The notes under the pieces: generated by a model | Told to the model about the DNA's origin: nothing | Database searches by the model: none | The model's input: the letters and a program-made list of their open reading frames with translations, nothing else | Assembly (NCBI GenBank): GCA_014526335.1 | Contig: JACTAT010000039.1 | Location: forward strand, 32,089-96,088 | Direction of reading: 5' to 3' | From: Chrysaora quinquecirrha | Taxonomy: Eukaryota > Cnidaria > Scyphozoa > Semaeostomeae > Pelagiidae | Length of the DNA stretch: 64,000 bases | Made by a program: the position numbers and the translations under genes | Shown here: one piece after another, positions 43,261 through 54,584 of the stretch | Layout: each line of letters begins with the position of its first letter | How positions within the stretch are numbered: position 1 is the first letter of the stretch

Positions 43261-45438
43261 CATGCACGTTTTCACAAGTGTTTTATCTGATGTTCCCCCT
43301 TAATACAATACCTTAATATCATTGACCTCCCTGAATAGAAGTCGAAGAACAAAACTTAAGGGTTTTGCTAAATTTTTACACCCTGTAAGTATGATGCATC
43401 CCCATAATACAACGCCTTAATAGCACTGTACCCCTCAATAGAAGTCAAAGAATAAATCAAGTCGGTATTGCTAAAGCTGTGACATGCTGTACTCCCTTGA
43501 TGTACCATGTGTCAATGCTACGGTACCTCTTCAATTCAAATCGAAGGAAAGAACGAACAGGTGTTTCAATTTTATTTATCTGATGTTCCCCCTTAATAAA
43601 ACTGTTAATATCATTGTATCCCCTAAGTTCAAGTCAAGGGGTTGTGCCCCCTTAATACAATTCGTAAATACCCGTGGATTCGCTTGATATGACGTCATGT
43701 TGCCAATTCTTCAATTCCCTAATTTATCTGATCTACCCGATTAATATATCTCATTACTACCATTGTACCCCCTTAATTCAAGTCAAGGGGTGATGCCCCC
43801 AATTCTTGAATTCCCTAATTCATCTGATCTACCCGATTGATATATTTCTTTACTACAATTTTACCCCCTAATTCAAGTCAAGGGGTGATGCCCCCTTAAT
43901 ATAATTCCTAAATAGCCTTAGATTCCCCTAATATAACATTATGTTCCCCATTCCTTGATTCCCTAATTCCCCGTTCCTACTTTTATAGACTGAGAACCAT
44001 TTAGGGTCGTTAACGTGAAATTGCTCGAAGGACATGGTCGAATGAATTGAAACGACGCAACAGTTGCAATTAAACAAAAAATGTGTATTCACTCTATCAT
44101 TCACGCAATTTGAAATCGAATTTCATTCCATAGATTTAATAAGACATAAATTCGCACTGACCTTGAATAAGCTGATCGTTTACTCAAGTCAACTAAAACA
44201 TGATGCAACAAAGTCAGGTAAACAAACAGTTTACTCCAGTCAATTGAGATGACGCAACCAAATCATGTAAACAAACATCCAAAGAACCGACAATACTCTG
44301 AAATAAATTCTTAATTCTCTTCTAACGTTCATTGTTTTGTTGCAATTGTGAAACAAAACAAATATAATAAAACTGGACAAACGATAAACGCTGTCATCAT
44401 TTTCCAACAGCACTCGAACCTTTAGGAAATTATTCCTCATTCCTTGTTGATCCACAGATGGATGTGCCACGAAACACGGCGATCATTCTAGACGCTTCTA
44501 AACCCGTGACGCAGCACCGAAATGGATTTTACCCCGTGACCGGACGTACCCAACGATTGGTAACCACATCGAGGTCGATTGTTCCCCAAGCGTGGCGAAG
44601 TGCCAACGGGGAGCTCGCGAGGCTCGTGCGTGCAATATTTTAGATGAGTAGGGGAATACGCTTGCTTTGTTCTCCTTTGTTTTCCATGACACATTAGACC
44701 AATATTGAATAGAATGGTCGGTATTTACCAGGCTGCCCCCGCAGAGGAAGAAGCCTGCCCCAATTGAGGAGATGATGACAAGGTAGCAAGTCGGTCGGTC
44801 GACGACTCCCGGCAGTTGCAGAGCCGGGGACCGGCCGAACTTCGGATCGAACTCTTACAAGAAACCGCCCTCGCCAGCTCATTAGCATTCTACTACATTA
44901 GTATAGAGATATTTAGCTATTTTTCTATTGATAAATGTATATTTTTGTTAGTTCATAACATTGACAATTCTCAGCTAATTTATACATTGCTAGCTGATTT
45001 TCCCTTGTCGTTGTCGTTCAAGTTCAGATAGATTATACGGTACTGTAATTAAGCGTCGTTTCCGTTTGTTGTAGCTAATTCGCTAATTTCGTATGGTTAT
45101 TAGTTCTGTAAACTTGTTTATTTGGGGGAAGTTAGCTGTAATTACAAAATCGAAATATTTGTAACTTTTGAAGTAGATTAAAATTATTTTGTTACAGTTA
45201 TGAAGTTTATGATCCACAAAGAACTGTGTTCTACAATATGTATTATTTTATTTCGTCATCGACCTAATGCCCTGCGGAGCAGTACGAGATAACGCGGCAC
45301 GCATCCGAGCCAGTTTTTGTTCGAAAGTGTTTGTGAGACAGCTGCAAATATCCCACTTATAAGCTCCCCCACTTATAATCCCCCTCGAAAATCTAAATAA
45401 AAAAGGCAGAGCTTTCACAGCAAATCCAGAATCAGTAT

Positions 45439-45909
45439 TAGACCTTTTCAAGGAGATCTGGGTCGGCGCGACATTTTTCTGGAAAATGGTAGATATATTG
45501 AGTAAGGAAATCCTCTCCATGTGCAACGACCTTGATGGCAGCCGTTTTACGAGAGTTAGTGCAGCAATTTTTACTTCTAATTCAAGAATAATGGAAGACT
45601 AAGATAGGAAAGGAATCTGTGAAATTAAAAGTAAAAAAGATTTGTAGAAACTCGGGAAACAAGATGCAATTAGCTCAAAAACGAAAATTCTTTATTAAAT
45701 GCCTCCTAGAACAGATAAACTTGGACTTGAATCCTTTCTTTCATTTTTACTCTTACTAAACATGAATTTTGAAGCAAAACTTGGTGCAATATCTCTCCTG
45801 AAACGACTGCGATACTGGTCTTTACACGTGGAGAGGATTCCCTTACTCAACTTGTCTACCATTTTCCAGAAAAATGTCGCGCCGACCCAGACCTCTTTGA
45901 AACGTTCTA
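45439..45909. mobile_element. MITE with long inverted ends, TAGACCTTTTCAAAGAGGTC family
   Basis: Arms of about 85 bases. Left: 'tagaccttttcaaggagatc', 'tgggtcggcgcgacattttt', 'ctggaaaatggtagatatat'. The right arm is the complement, ending 'cctctttgaaacgttcta'. The interior has the family words 'ggaaacaagatgcaa' and 'attaaatgcctcctag'. Other copies: 50945-51135, 53535-53640, 58686-59235, 59236-59470. Confidence 0.8.
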
Positions 45910-46082
45910 TTAGCAGACCTATGAAGCTGCCTGGAAGGATACGATCGCAAGATTTCCTCAGCAAGAAATTTCGAAAGCAAATATTTGGAGTTTTCACAGA
46001 AACATCAATAATCTTATGCTTTTTTTGTTTGGTATATCGGTGCTATATGTTCATGCAATGTCAACTTTAAGAATTTAATTAA

Positions 46083-46331
46083 GAATCGACAATACAGACC
46101 AGTATCTCGACATGTGCAACAAGTAAACATAATTATAAGAGGAAAGTTGAATCAAACAACATTTGGAAGTCACTTAAAGAAGTAAGCAAGACCAAGTCTG
46201 GCGATGGAAATGAGAAGTGCAAGATAAGTGTAAGTCGGACAAGAAGAAAGGTACGTACAATGCCTGCCAAAAGTCATGTCAGTTTCAAAAAATATGAAAA
46301 TGTGAAACGTCTTCCCTTTGTTGCTGAATAA
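46083..46331 (+). other. Possible exon or coding remnant, 82 codons
   Basis: One frame is open without an ATG, with a basic, protein-like composition (KHNYKRKVESNNIWKSLKEV; CKISVSRTRRK), stopping at TAA 46329-46331. A strong donor-like AAGGTACGT lies at about 46252. No family recognised. It sits between two MITEs. Confidence 0.2.
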
Positions 46332-46367
46332 TACAAGAAATCAATCCCCCTTTACCCCGAAACAATA

Positions 46368-46755
46368 CACTTTTTTTTTTAATAAGCAACCACTCAATAA
46401 GCAACTAGGGCTGAAATTACCTTAACATTAAGCAACTTGAGGGCTCAATTGAATTACTGTAAGCAACTAAGAAGTCAAACAACCAAGCTTATTCTCTTTC
46501 TTGTGTTAGGACATTATTTTTCGTTCTTATGTTTTGCATGTTGAAGTTCGTTAGCTAACATTTTTCCACTTACTGTCTCCCAAAAGTCATTTTGTAGGCC
46601 TAACAGATGACGATTTTGATCCTCGAAGTTAGGGGTGGTTAGTAGGTACAAAAAATGTTAAGCAACGTTTAAGCAACTTTGAGGGCTGAAATGTCTAAAA
46701 TTTTAAGCAACTTTGAGGGCTGGACGAAAGTCAAGTTGCTTTTTAAAAAAAAGTG
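46368..46755. mobile_element. Uninterrupted 388-bp TA-flanked CACTTTTTTT element
   Basis: TA duplication at 46366-46367 and 46756-46757. Inverted ends 'cactttttttttttaataag' and 'ttaaaaaaaagtg'. It matches the outer parts of 32600-34799 in reverse and shows the pre-insertion site ('ttcgttagctaacattt'). Confidence 0.85.
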
Positions 46756-47159
46756 TATTGATCTGTTCGTCTTCTGTCTGAACTTTTAAAAAATGCATTA
46801 CGGGTGCTTGGGGGATACTCTTACTGTCAGAGACCCAACGTTGTTTGCGGGGGAGGGGGTTTCAGCTGCTATAAATGCAGTAGAAATAGTTAAAGTGTTG
46901 CGAGACTTTTGGCAGGCATTGTAAAACATGTTTTTATCTTTTGTAAGAACACTTGTTTCATTTTCATCATTGTTTCTTATTTTATCGAACTGATTTCCAC
47001 AATCGTATCCCTCAATCCCCCTCTTCAAAATCCCCAATGCAAAATCCTCTGTAAAGGGGCACACTTCTTTTTTATAATTTTTGCCAAGGCTAGGTTCAGT
47101 ATTCTTATTTTTTATTAATTTGAGGCTTGAGTTTTGTTAATGGTATTTTTATGTTCCTC

Positions 47160-47510
47160 GTCAGCATCTTCACTTCATCATTCGTCAGCATGTTCATTTC
47201 ATTCTGCATTCATTCTACATTCGTCAGCATGTTTATTTCATCCTGTATATTTCACCTTGTTCATTTCAAACTACGTCAGCTTGTGAATTTCACCATTCAG
47301 CTTGTTCATTTCATTCGGCATTCGTCAGCATGTTCATTTCATTCTGCATTCATTCTACATTCGTCAGCATGTTTATTTCATCCTGTATATTTCACCTTGT
47401 TCATTTCAAACTACGCCAGCTTGTGAATTTCACCATTCAGCTTGTTCATTTCATTCGGCATTCGTCAGCTGGTCTATTTCATTCTGCATTCGCCAATATT
47501 TTCATTATCG
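47160..47510 (-). repeat. 140-bp tandem repeat built of CGTCAGCATGTTCATTTCATTC units
   Basis: 'cattcgtcagcatgttcatt' starts at 47179 and 47319, and a third partial copy starts at 47459, a higher-order period of 140 bases. The base unit is the reverse complement of the array at 445-905. Confidence 0.85.
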
Positions 47511-47654
47511 TATTGTACTAAAGAGTCGCTATTGTATTGGAACGAAAAGTGTTTCAAAATATACCTTGACTAAACAGAAACATCATTTACTCGCTGTACT
47601 TTCCGAGTCAAAGAGGAGTAGAGCTTTGGGTTGTGTGTGTGTGACTCGGAGAGT

Positions 47655-47800
47655 TACTCCTCGATTCCATTGAGTTCTATAGATGAGCGGAAACGTCGTT
47701 GGCGCTCGGATCATGCAGTCCAGGTTCGTATCCCATCTATTGTGGTAAGCCTCTTATGAAAAAATCTATCCTAGTGTTCGCTATTCATGACAGATATGGT
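47655..47800 (+). repeat. SINE-like copy, family 2
   Basis: 'ccattgagttctatagatga', 'gcggaaacgtcgttggcgct' and a B-box-like 'ccaggttcgtatcccatcta' match the plus copy at 3505-3640, including the downstream 'gttcgctattcatgacagat'. Confidence 0.55.
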
Positions 47801-48329
47801 CAAAGAGTTCAGTTTTCCTTTAAAAATTTTCAAGGAGTTAGACTTCTGTGTTTCAATCGCTGTTAACATGATAATAAAGTCAGCTGCTCCTTAATAAATG
47901 AAAGTCAGTCAATATTGATAAGATCTTTCCGAATTTATTACAAAATAAAATTAAGAAAATCCTTATCAAAATGATCTGAATTGTTTTATAAGATAAACCC
48001 GTACAAGAAGATTAATGTATAAAAAGGATTGTTAGAACAGTTGCAGATAGCATTCTTCTTCAACCAGCACAGGTGAAATACAGACACGAATTTGTTGCCT
48101 ATAATTGTATTCTAAAAATATGTTTTACCTTTTGTTTTTCAATTAAATCTATCTTGTAAGCATGATTCAGAGGAGTGGCAAAAGTCACATGACTAGATTA
48201 CACCAACACAGCTCCCCAAAGAGTTGAGCAATCAAGACTAAGAAGTTCACGCTTTATATAGTTTGTTGTCAAGGCAAATTGGCCTATGTAGGTGAGATAT
48301 AAGGTTTACTTTCCTTTTAACACTATAAT

Positions 48330-48480
48330 ATTCATTCATCCAATCATTCTTTCCTTCATTTATTCATTCATTGATTCATTCATTCGTTCATTCATTCATT
48401 CATTCGTTCATTCATTCATTCATTCATTCATTCATTCATTCATTCATTCAATCGTTAATTCAATCGTGTTTATTCACTCA
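48330..48480. repeat. (ATTC)n microsatellite
   Basis: Almost pure ATTC repeats with occasional G or A substitutions ('cattcattcattcgttcatt'). ORFs rich in Ser/Ile/His/Phe come from this repeat. Confidence 0.95.
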
Positions 48481-49525
48481 TTCTTCCTCTTCTCTATTTA
48501 ACTCTTCTTTTTCTCCTTCTTTCACCTTCTTTCTTATCATCCCTCTACACTCTCCTTCATCTTCTTCCACATCTTCCTTCCAACATATTCTTCTTCTTCT
48601 TCGCTGTTTTCACTCCCTCTCTTTCATCATGATGAAGATCTTCCTCTTCTTCCACTTCCACTACTCATTCTCTTAAATTCATCCTTCTTTTTTCTTTTTT
48701 CTTATTCTCTCTACATTTTCTTCTTCTTCGAGATCTCCTTCTCCTTCATCATATTTTCCTTCTTCGTCCTTTTCCTCTTCTTCTTCTTCTTCTTCTTCTT
48801 CTTCTTCTTCTTGTTGTTCTTCACATCCTACTCCTTCTTCTTCTTCTTCGTCTTCTTCTCCTTTTCTTTCATTTTATCTACTTTTCCTTAATCACACTGT
48901 TCTTCTTCTTTTTCTTCTTCTTCTTCTTCTTCTTCTTCCTCACATCCTCCTCCTCCTCCTTCTCCTTCCTAATTCTTATCTTCTTCTCCTTTTCTTCCTT
49001 TTAATCTACTTTACCTTGATCACATTGCTCTTCTTCTTCACCTTCCTATCTCCCTCATTCAATGTCATCAACACCATTATCAACTTCTTCTTCTCATCTT
49101 CTCCCTTTTTCTCTTACTCTACTGGTTCAATTTCATTTTTTCCTTTTTATCTTCTTTCTTACCACAGCTCTACAGTTCGTCTTCTTTTTCTTTTTGTTTT
49201 TCTTCTTCTTCCCTTACTCTTTCTTCATTTACGTAGTCCTCTTCTCAACGTTCTTGGCAAACTCCTTCTCTTTTCTCTTCTCCTTCTTCTCCTTAAATTG
49301 CATTTTTCTAGCTATGTTCTTCTTCTCCTCTATCTTTTTCTATCTTTTTATCCTTTCTTCTTCTTCTTTTTCTTCTTCTTCTTCTTCTTCTTTCTTCTTC
49401 TTCTTCTTCATATCACCTTCCTCCATCTTCTTTTTCTTCGACCTTTTCTCCTTTCTTTCTTTCAATCTACTTTCCCTTAATCACATTGTTCTTCTTCTTC
49501 AACTTCTTATCTTCTTCTTTATCTT
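48481..49525. repeat. About 1 kb polypyrimidine (CTT)n-rich tract
   Basis: The plus strand is dominated by C and T with long 'cttcttcttcttcttcttct' runs (48779-48811, 48905-48938, 49363-49410). The Phe/Ser/Leu-rich ORFs at 49016-49604 are composition artefacts. Confidence 0.9.
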
Positions 49526-50010
49526 CAGTTACGTTATTTTCTACATATTCATTGTTGGTGGTTCTATTCTAATTGTTACATGTTTAAAATTTCCAAATTT
49601 ATAATTGTCAAATTTGGAATAAACTTTTTATGTTTCCTGAAGTCTGAAGAACAGATAAAGCATTTGATTAGACTGATTAATTGAGTCCCAGTTATCGCTC
49701 ATCAGACCGAGACTATTACCAAACCGAGGTCGCCCAAACTTGGTCATCCTACACTGCTTTCATTACTCCTCTTTTTATACCTTTTCAAGCTTCTTCCTGT
49801 ATTTAAAGATTTCCTACATTTTGAGTATTAACCTGTTTATCTTCAGTTACGTTATTTTCTCATCGATCCACATATTCATTGTTGGTCGTTCTATTTATTT
49901 TTACATGTTCAAAATGTCCAAATTTTTAATGATCAAAATTTGAAATAAATTATTAATAAACTTTATAATGTTTCTTGAAGTCTTAAGGCCAGATAAAGCA
50001 TTACATAATA
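49526..50010 (+). repeat. Direct duplication of about 150 bp
   Basis: 'cagttacgttattttct' onward, 'atattcattgttggt', 'tgaagtct' and 'cagataaagcatt' occur at about 49528-49665 and 49848-50005. Both copies contain AATAAA-type words. No gene assigned. Confidence 0.6.
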
Positions 50011-50944
50011 ACTGAAACAATTCTAAGTATCCAAGTTTTGCATCGTGAAAAGCTTTGGTAATGTCATATCTGCAGCTGTCCCGTGATGTCAGTACCCACT
50101 CAGTCCATCTAACTGAACGGATATGTAAAAGCTTAAATAAAATAAGATATATCTAAGTTGGCTATTGTCTAGTTTCATTGTATAGCCAACCTTATAAAAA
50201 TTTAAGAGATCGACATTCGGAAATCCTCAGCAGCAGCAAGAGAGGTCTTTCATAGAGTGCATGTATTGCAGTTTTAAAAAACAGCAGAACAAGAGCTTTC
50301 AGCTAAATGGTAATGTACATGTTTTTACTTATCAAAAACGTAGCTCTGGGCCTACAATGACAGCCCAAAGTCGTTTGGAAAGAGGGGCAGCCCACTCCTT
50401 GGAATCTCGTACACCATAGCTTGAATCTTTATTGTGTTCACAGGCTTCTTGTAAGAATCCTTTTACTTCTATAGAAATCTCGTACCCTTTCTCGAGGAGT
50501 GAAATGCCCCTCGGTTTGAAAACCCCTCATAACTTTCACAGACTTTGAATTTATCATGCTCCAATTGGTGTCGTTAAGTCCTCGGTTAAGAGTTTCTTTA
50601 ATTCCGAGCGTCTCAGGACCTACAATCCTCAGAAAGAACAGATGGGACTCTCAACAAAAACTCTCGATTCTGTGGGTGCATATTTGATATACCAGCCTTT
50701 TATAGCAACCCCCTTCCCCAGAATCTATGTTCATTCAGCTTCGAATTTATGTCGCTTACCACAATCTCGACATGGATTTAGGGGTAGAGGGAGCGGGAGC
50801 TGCATGTGTGACAATCAAGGGTTAGGGTTTGAAAATCCCCAGCATTTTTTGCAAATATTGTAGGTTTTTACAAACCTGTTTCGTAAAAAAATTATGTATG
50901 GTCAAGACGACGTTATTTTGGCGCTCCTCTGTGCGATTCTGTAA

Positions 50945-51135
50945 ATAGACCTTTTCAAAGAGGTCTAGGTCGGTGCAGAATTTTCTGGAAGATGGTGGAC
51001 ATCTTTGTCAGTGAATCCCCTCCGAGTGCAACGACCGGGATAGAATCGCTAAAGGAAAACAATGAAAGAGAAAAAGGGAAAAGGAATCTACGAAAATAAA
51101 TTGCAGAAACCCAGGAAACAAGATGCAAGTAACTG
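50945..51135 (+). mobile_element. Partial MITE, TAGACCTTTTCAAAGAGGTC family
   Basis: 'tagaccttttcaaagaggtc', 'taggtcggtgcagaattttc' and 'aggaaacaagatgcaagtaa' match the left half of the element at 45439. The right arm is absent. Adjacent 51137-51500 has a different inverted pair ('tagacttatcacacgagtct' and 'gactcatgtagtaagtcta'). Confidence 0.6.
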
Positions 51136-51136
51136 A

Positions 51137-51497
51137 TAGACTTATCACACGAGTCTCATGTTCCGCTCATAAAATCCAGACCAACAATCGAAAGTCACAT
51201 TCACCATTTCTCTCTGCTGCTCACTGATTGGCCAGATGTTAATGTATCGTTCGATCTGACGAAAAATCGAATTGAATAAAAGTGGGAGGACATTAATAAG
51301 CCAGTGAGAATGCAGCAAACCAATAGACTCACTACAAAAGTCGTGGATTCGCTCCCAGCCCCCCACGCAACACAGCCCGCTCATACTGATCCGCCGTCAT
51401 TAACAACAGCAACAACTAATTTTTGATTTTACATTTTTCTCAATGAATTGAATTGAGTTGAAGGCAGCGAAAACTATGACTCATGTAGTAAGTCTAG
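51137..51497. mobile_element. Inverted-repeat element, TAGACTCACTACATAAGTC family
   Basis: The left end is 'tagacttatcacacgagtct', the right end 'gactcatgtagtaagtcta'. A shorter relative lies at 58290-58478 ('gtagactcacgacacgagtc', 'gggacttatgtagtgagtct'), and a solo end at about 9140-9160. No coding content. Confidence 0.6.
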
Positions 51498-52707
51498 CAA
51501 CAACAACTAAAGATGGAGCGCCGAAGGCGAAAAGGAAAATATTTGATTAAATGCCTCCTAGAGGAGGTGAAACGCTCATTGACATGCATTGTTACTATGT
51601 GTGATGCCACCACAACGAGGCTGGCGAGATTTTTGGTCTTAAAATGGAGCGTGTTGCAGCAACTTTTTATTGGGAATGCTGTGGTTGGAAATATCAATTT
51701 TAAAGACAATCATTCATAAGATAAGTATTATTTTCGCCTTTAACTATTTAATAGCAATTAATCCACATTTTCTGATTAGTTTGGGTTCTTATTGTTTTCA
51801 GGGTTGTTTTAATTCAAAGTTTTATTTTGCCTAGGCCCCTGATAAAATGATCATTTTCTTTGACCACCTGTTGGCGGCATCTTGTTTTCTTTTCACCAAG
51901 TTAAACCAAAACGCCGCTTTTGCGAAATTTTGATTTTACACTCATCAAACAATCAGTATGCCAAATTTTGTCGTTACATTTTGTTACATATTGATGTTAT
52001 AAAGCTTTTTAGTGATTTATGTTGTGCAAGCATACTGTAAGTGTATGATAGAGTTAGGGATAAGTGAAAACATTTTTTTGTAACCAGTTTAGTTTGCAAG
52101 AAGGGCATGTAAATTTAGACTCTGACGAAAATGAATAGCACTGGAATGTATTTTCTGAGAAAATTTTGTTTAAAAGAACAAACATGTTTAAAGGAACAGA
52201 GGTAATGTTGAAGGGCTCTCCCTGTATTTAATTTAGAAAATCCTCATTTATTAAGACCCTCTGTGGGCACAGAAGAGTAATCTAATAGGAAACAATTTTT
52301 TTTCTCAGAAATACATGCTTACATTTTTAAACAGTGTGCATTTCATGATATTTTTGTAATTTTCTTTTTTGGTCAATTTGTTTTCATAGCTTGGAAAAGG
52401 ATTAAGATTAACAATGTTTCTGTTTTCTCTTATTGTGTAGGTATCTGTTTCATGCCTGAAAGAACTCATTGGCTTTATCTGTTCAAGAACCATCTAGTGG
52501 AAACTTTTTTGTTGCTCCAAATTAGAATAAATGTCATGTTCTAAAAGTGCTTTTGTACATCCTATAAAAAGTTTGTTTACTGTATCTTGGTTGAACAATG
52601 AATTTAATTTCAGATCCAAATTCACTTTTCTTTGAGTCAAGTCCTGTCTGTTCTGCTGTTTGAATGGTAACAAATGAATTTTTCAACAAATTAAATTTAT
52701 ACTAAAG

Positions 52708-53073
52708 TTAGCCTACAAGAACAAAACAAAACTCTTTCAAAAGGAAAATGAACATTTCCTCCAAACGAATGTTGAATGTTTGTTCGATTTTTCCTTTACA
52801 TACTGGGGGCCTAAGCACGGAGTTGGGTTTTTTATATTTAAAGAAGTTTAGTAAACTCCCAAAATAGTGCAACAACTGGCCAGTGGAAGATGCAGAACAA
52901 TTATCAATCTTTTCCATGAAATAAACAATAATTTGATTCAGTAATAATTGGTTTGGCAAAGAAGACATCTGCGTGTTTTCGTTTCGTGTTGCAGCGTCAT
53001 CCTGCCTGTGCTGTGCCTGTTGTTTTCGCGCGATTTCAAGAGCCTCGTTCTGGAATTTTGCATCACACATCAT
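52708..53073 (-). CDS. Hypothetical ORF, 121 aa
   Basis: The ORF has a mixed, protein-like composition. The N-terminal part is Gln/Arg/Asp-rich and helical (EALEIARKQQAQHRQDDAAT), followed by a hydrophobic/amphipathic middle (LLNQIIVYFMEKIDN; LLHYFGSLLNFFKY). No motif or family recognised. The sequence just upstream of the Met is a short repeat also found at 51513-51615 and 53500-53560, so this may be repeat-derived. No splice partner found. Confidence 0.25.
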   Translation of the reverse strand: MMCDAKFQNEALEIARKQQAQHRQDDAATRNENTQMSSLPNQLLLNQIIVYFMEKIDNCSASSTGQLLHYFGSLLNFFKYKKPNSVLRPPVCKGKIEQTFNIRLEEMFIFLLKEFCFVLVG

Positions 53074-53534
53074 TTTTCAAATCAATGGGCGTTTCACCTC
53101 CCGCGCCTTCGGCGCTCCTGGCATGCATGGTCAGTCCATGTGTTTAAGCTTTTCTTGCCATATTTTGCCGCTCGCGAGATATTGAGAGAGGAAGACATCT
53201 GAATCGTTTCTTGTGGACTCTGGCCTTGTTTTCGTATCTTGTTGTTTTTGTATTTATATCAAAGATACTGCGCAAACAGTAATCAAAATACTCACAAAAA
53301 AGGAACGTTATAATAAAAAACCGACATACAGTCATCAGAGAGAGACAGTCTATTAATTTCTAAGGTTTTTTGAAATTAATTCAACATGAATTTGAATTTT
53401 AAACCTTTATGATTCGGTACGCAAAATGTGGCAGAACACGAAGAACACAAGACGCCATTCGCAATTTCTATTCTAGTTTTCCCGCCCCGACCCAGTCCTC
53501 TGCATCACACATAAGAAAACTGACCACTGGGCGT

Positions 53535-53640
53535 TTCGCCTCCCGCGCTTCGCGCTCCCTGATTCCCTTATTCAAGACGTCCGTCATCTTCCAGAAAAAT
53601 GTCTCGTCGATCCAGGCCTCTTTGAAAAGGTATATTGGAA
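53535..53640 (-). mobile_element. Solo end, TAGACCTTTTCAAAGAGGTC family
   Basis: In reverse: 'cctttttcaaagaggcctgg'-type end with 'gacatttttctggaagatga'. Only one arm is recognisable ('ccagaaaaatgtctcgtcga'). Confidence 0.5.
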
Positions 53641-54584
53641 ACTTCCCCTTTGTTAAGTAAAGAACTCTTACTCTGTAAGCACCATAAAACTATGTTTAAA
53701 GCATGAGTTGTTAGACACTGCAAGGGTACATAAGTATTATGATATGAAATGAAAGAGACTTTTTCTGCACTATATCGTCTTTTTCTCTTTCCTATATCCT
53801 TCAAAAACAACAAATTTAGCTTAAACAGGAGCCCAAGTTTGACTTAGCCGCCATTTTGAAAGTTCTACAGCGAAGGGAGAACAGAGAAAAAGTTTTCTTT
53901 CTATTAGGTCTTCAATGTCTCCCCCGCAGAAGCAAAGAAATTTTTCCTCCGCATACCCATGCGGTGTCTAACCACCCATGATTAAAGCCATTCGTAATTT
54001 AATTAAGGCACTGGATTCAAGGTACTTTTTAGCTCATAATTTCAAAGAAACAAGGAAGCTTACGGCGAGAAACACGGGTTTAAAACAAAATCATGCAAGC
54101 ATTAAGATCTAAATTAAGATTCAACATTTCAATTTGCTCTAAATCTAATTGCCAGAACTCCTCATGAACTTTTTGGATTTCTTCAAAATCAAAAATTGCG
54201 GTAATTAGGTATAGGGTGCAAGGCTCAGTTTTCGATAAGTAATGCTGAGAGGCTTGTAATATGGAAAGGATTTTTAAAATTGAGAATTAACGGCCATAAA
54301 TAATAAATAAGTAGAGGTAAATAGAAAACAAAATCGACAAGAAAAGTTTTCTATGGAAATTATAGCAAATGAATTCGCATTTTCAAGCGTGTTTGATTTT
54401 TCAGTGATGGAAAGAAGGCAGCTGGTTGGAGCATGAAAAGAATAGAAGAATCAGTTCAGAACTGGTTTGGTGACCATTCTATTCAAAGAAGAAAGAACAG
54501 CATACGCTGAGCTTGAAAGTCGTTATATAATTCTTTGAAAAGGATTCAGATCTCGTTTGCAAGGTAATTGCAGCACTGAGATTT

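Larger units (their letters stand above)
41491..44910. repeat. Composite repeat unit, copy B (3.4 kb)
   Basis: Starts 'gactagctcggccgctcgcg' and ends near 'cattagtatagagat'. It has the same order as copy A: hairpin cluster 41493-41672, shared block to 42070, GTTG array 42085-43260, 'cccccttaatacaat' block 43290-43970, 'tgaattgaaacgacgcaaca' block (44040-44080), GC-richer tail 44440-44880. It is shorter mainly because the GTTG array is half as long. It carries a private tandem of about 98 bp (43700-43900, 'attccctaattcatctgatc'). Confidence 0.8.

Noticed and set aside
49016..49604. Phe/Ser/Leu-rich ORFs of 154 and 180 codons resembling membrane proteins
   Set aside because: They are translations of a polypyrimidine tract, and the hydrophobicity is a composition artefact.
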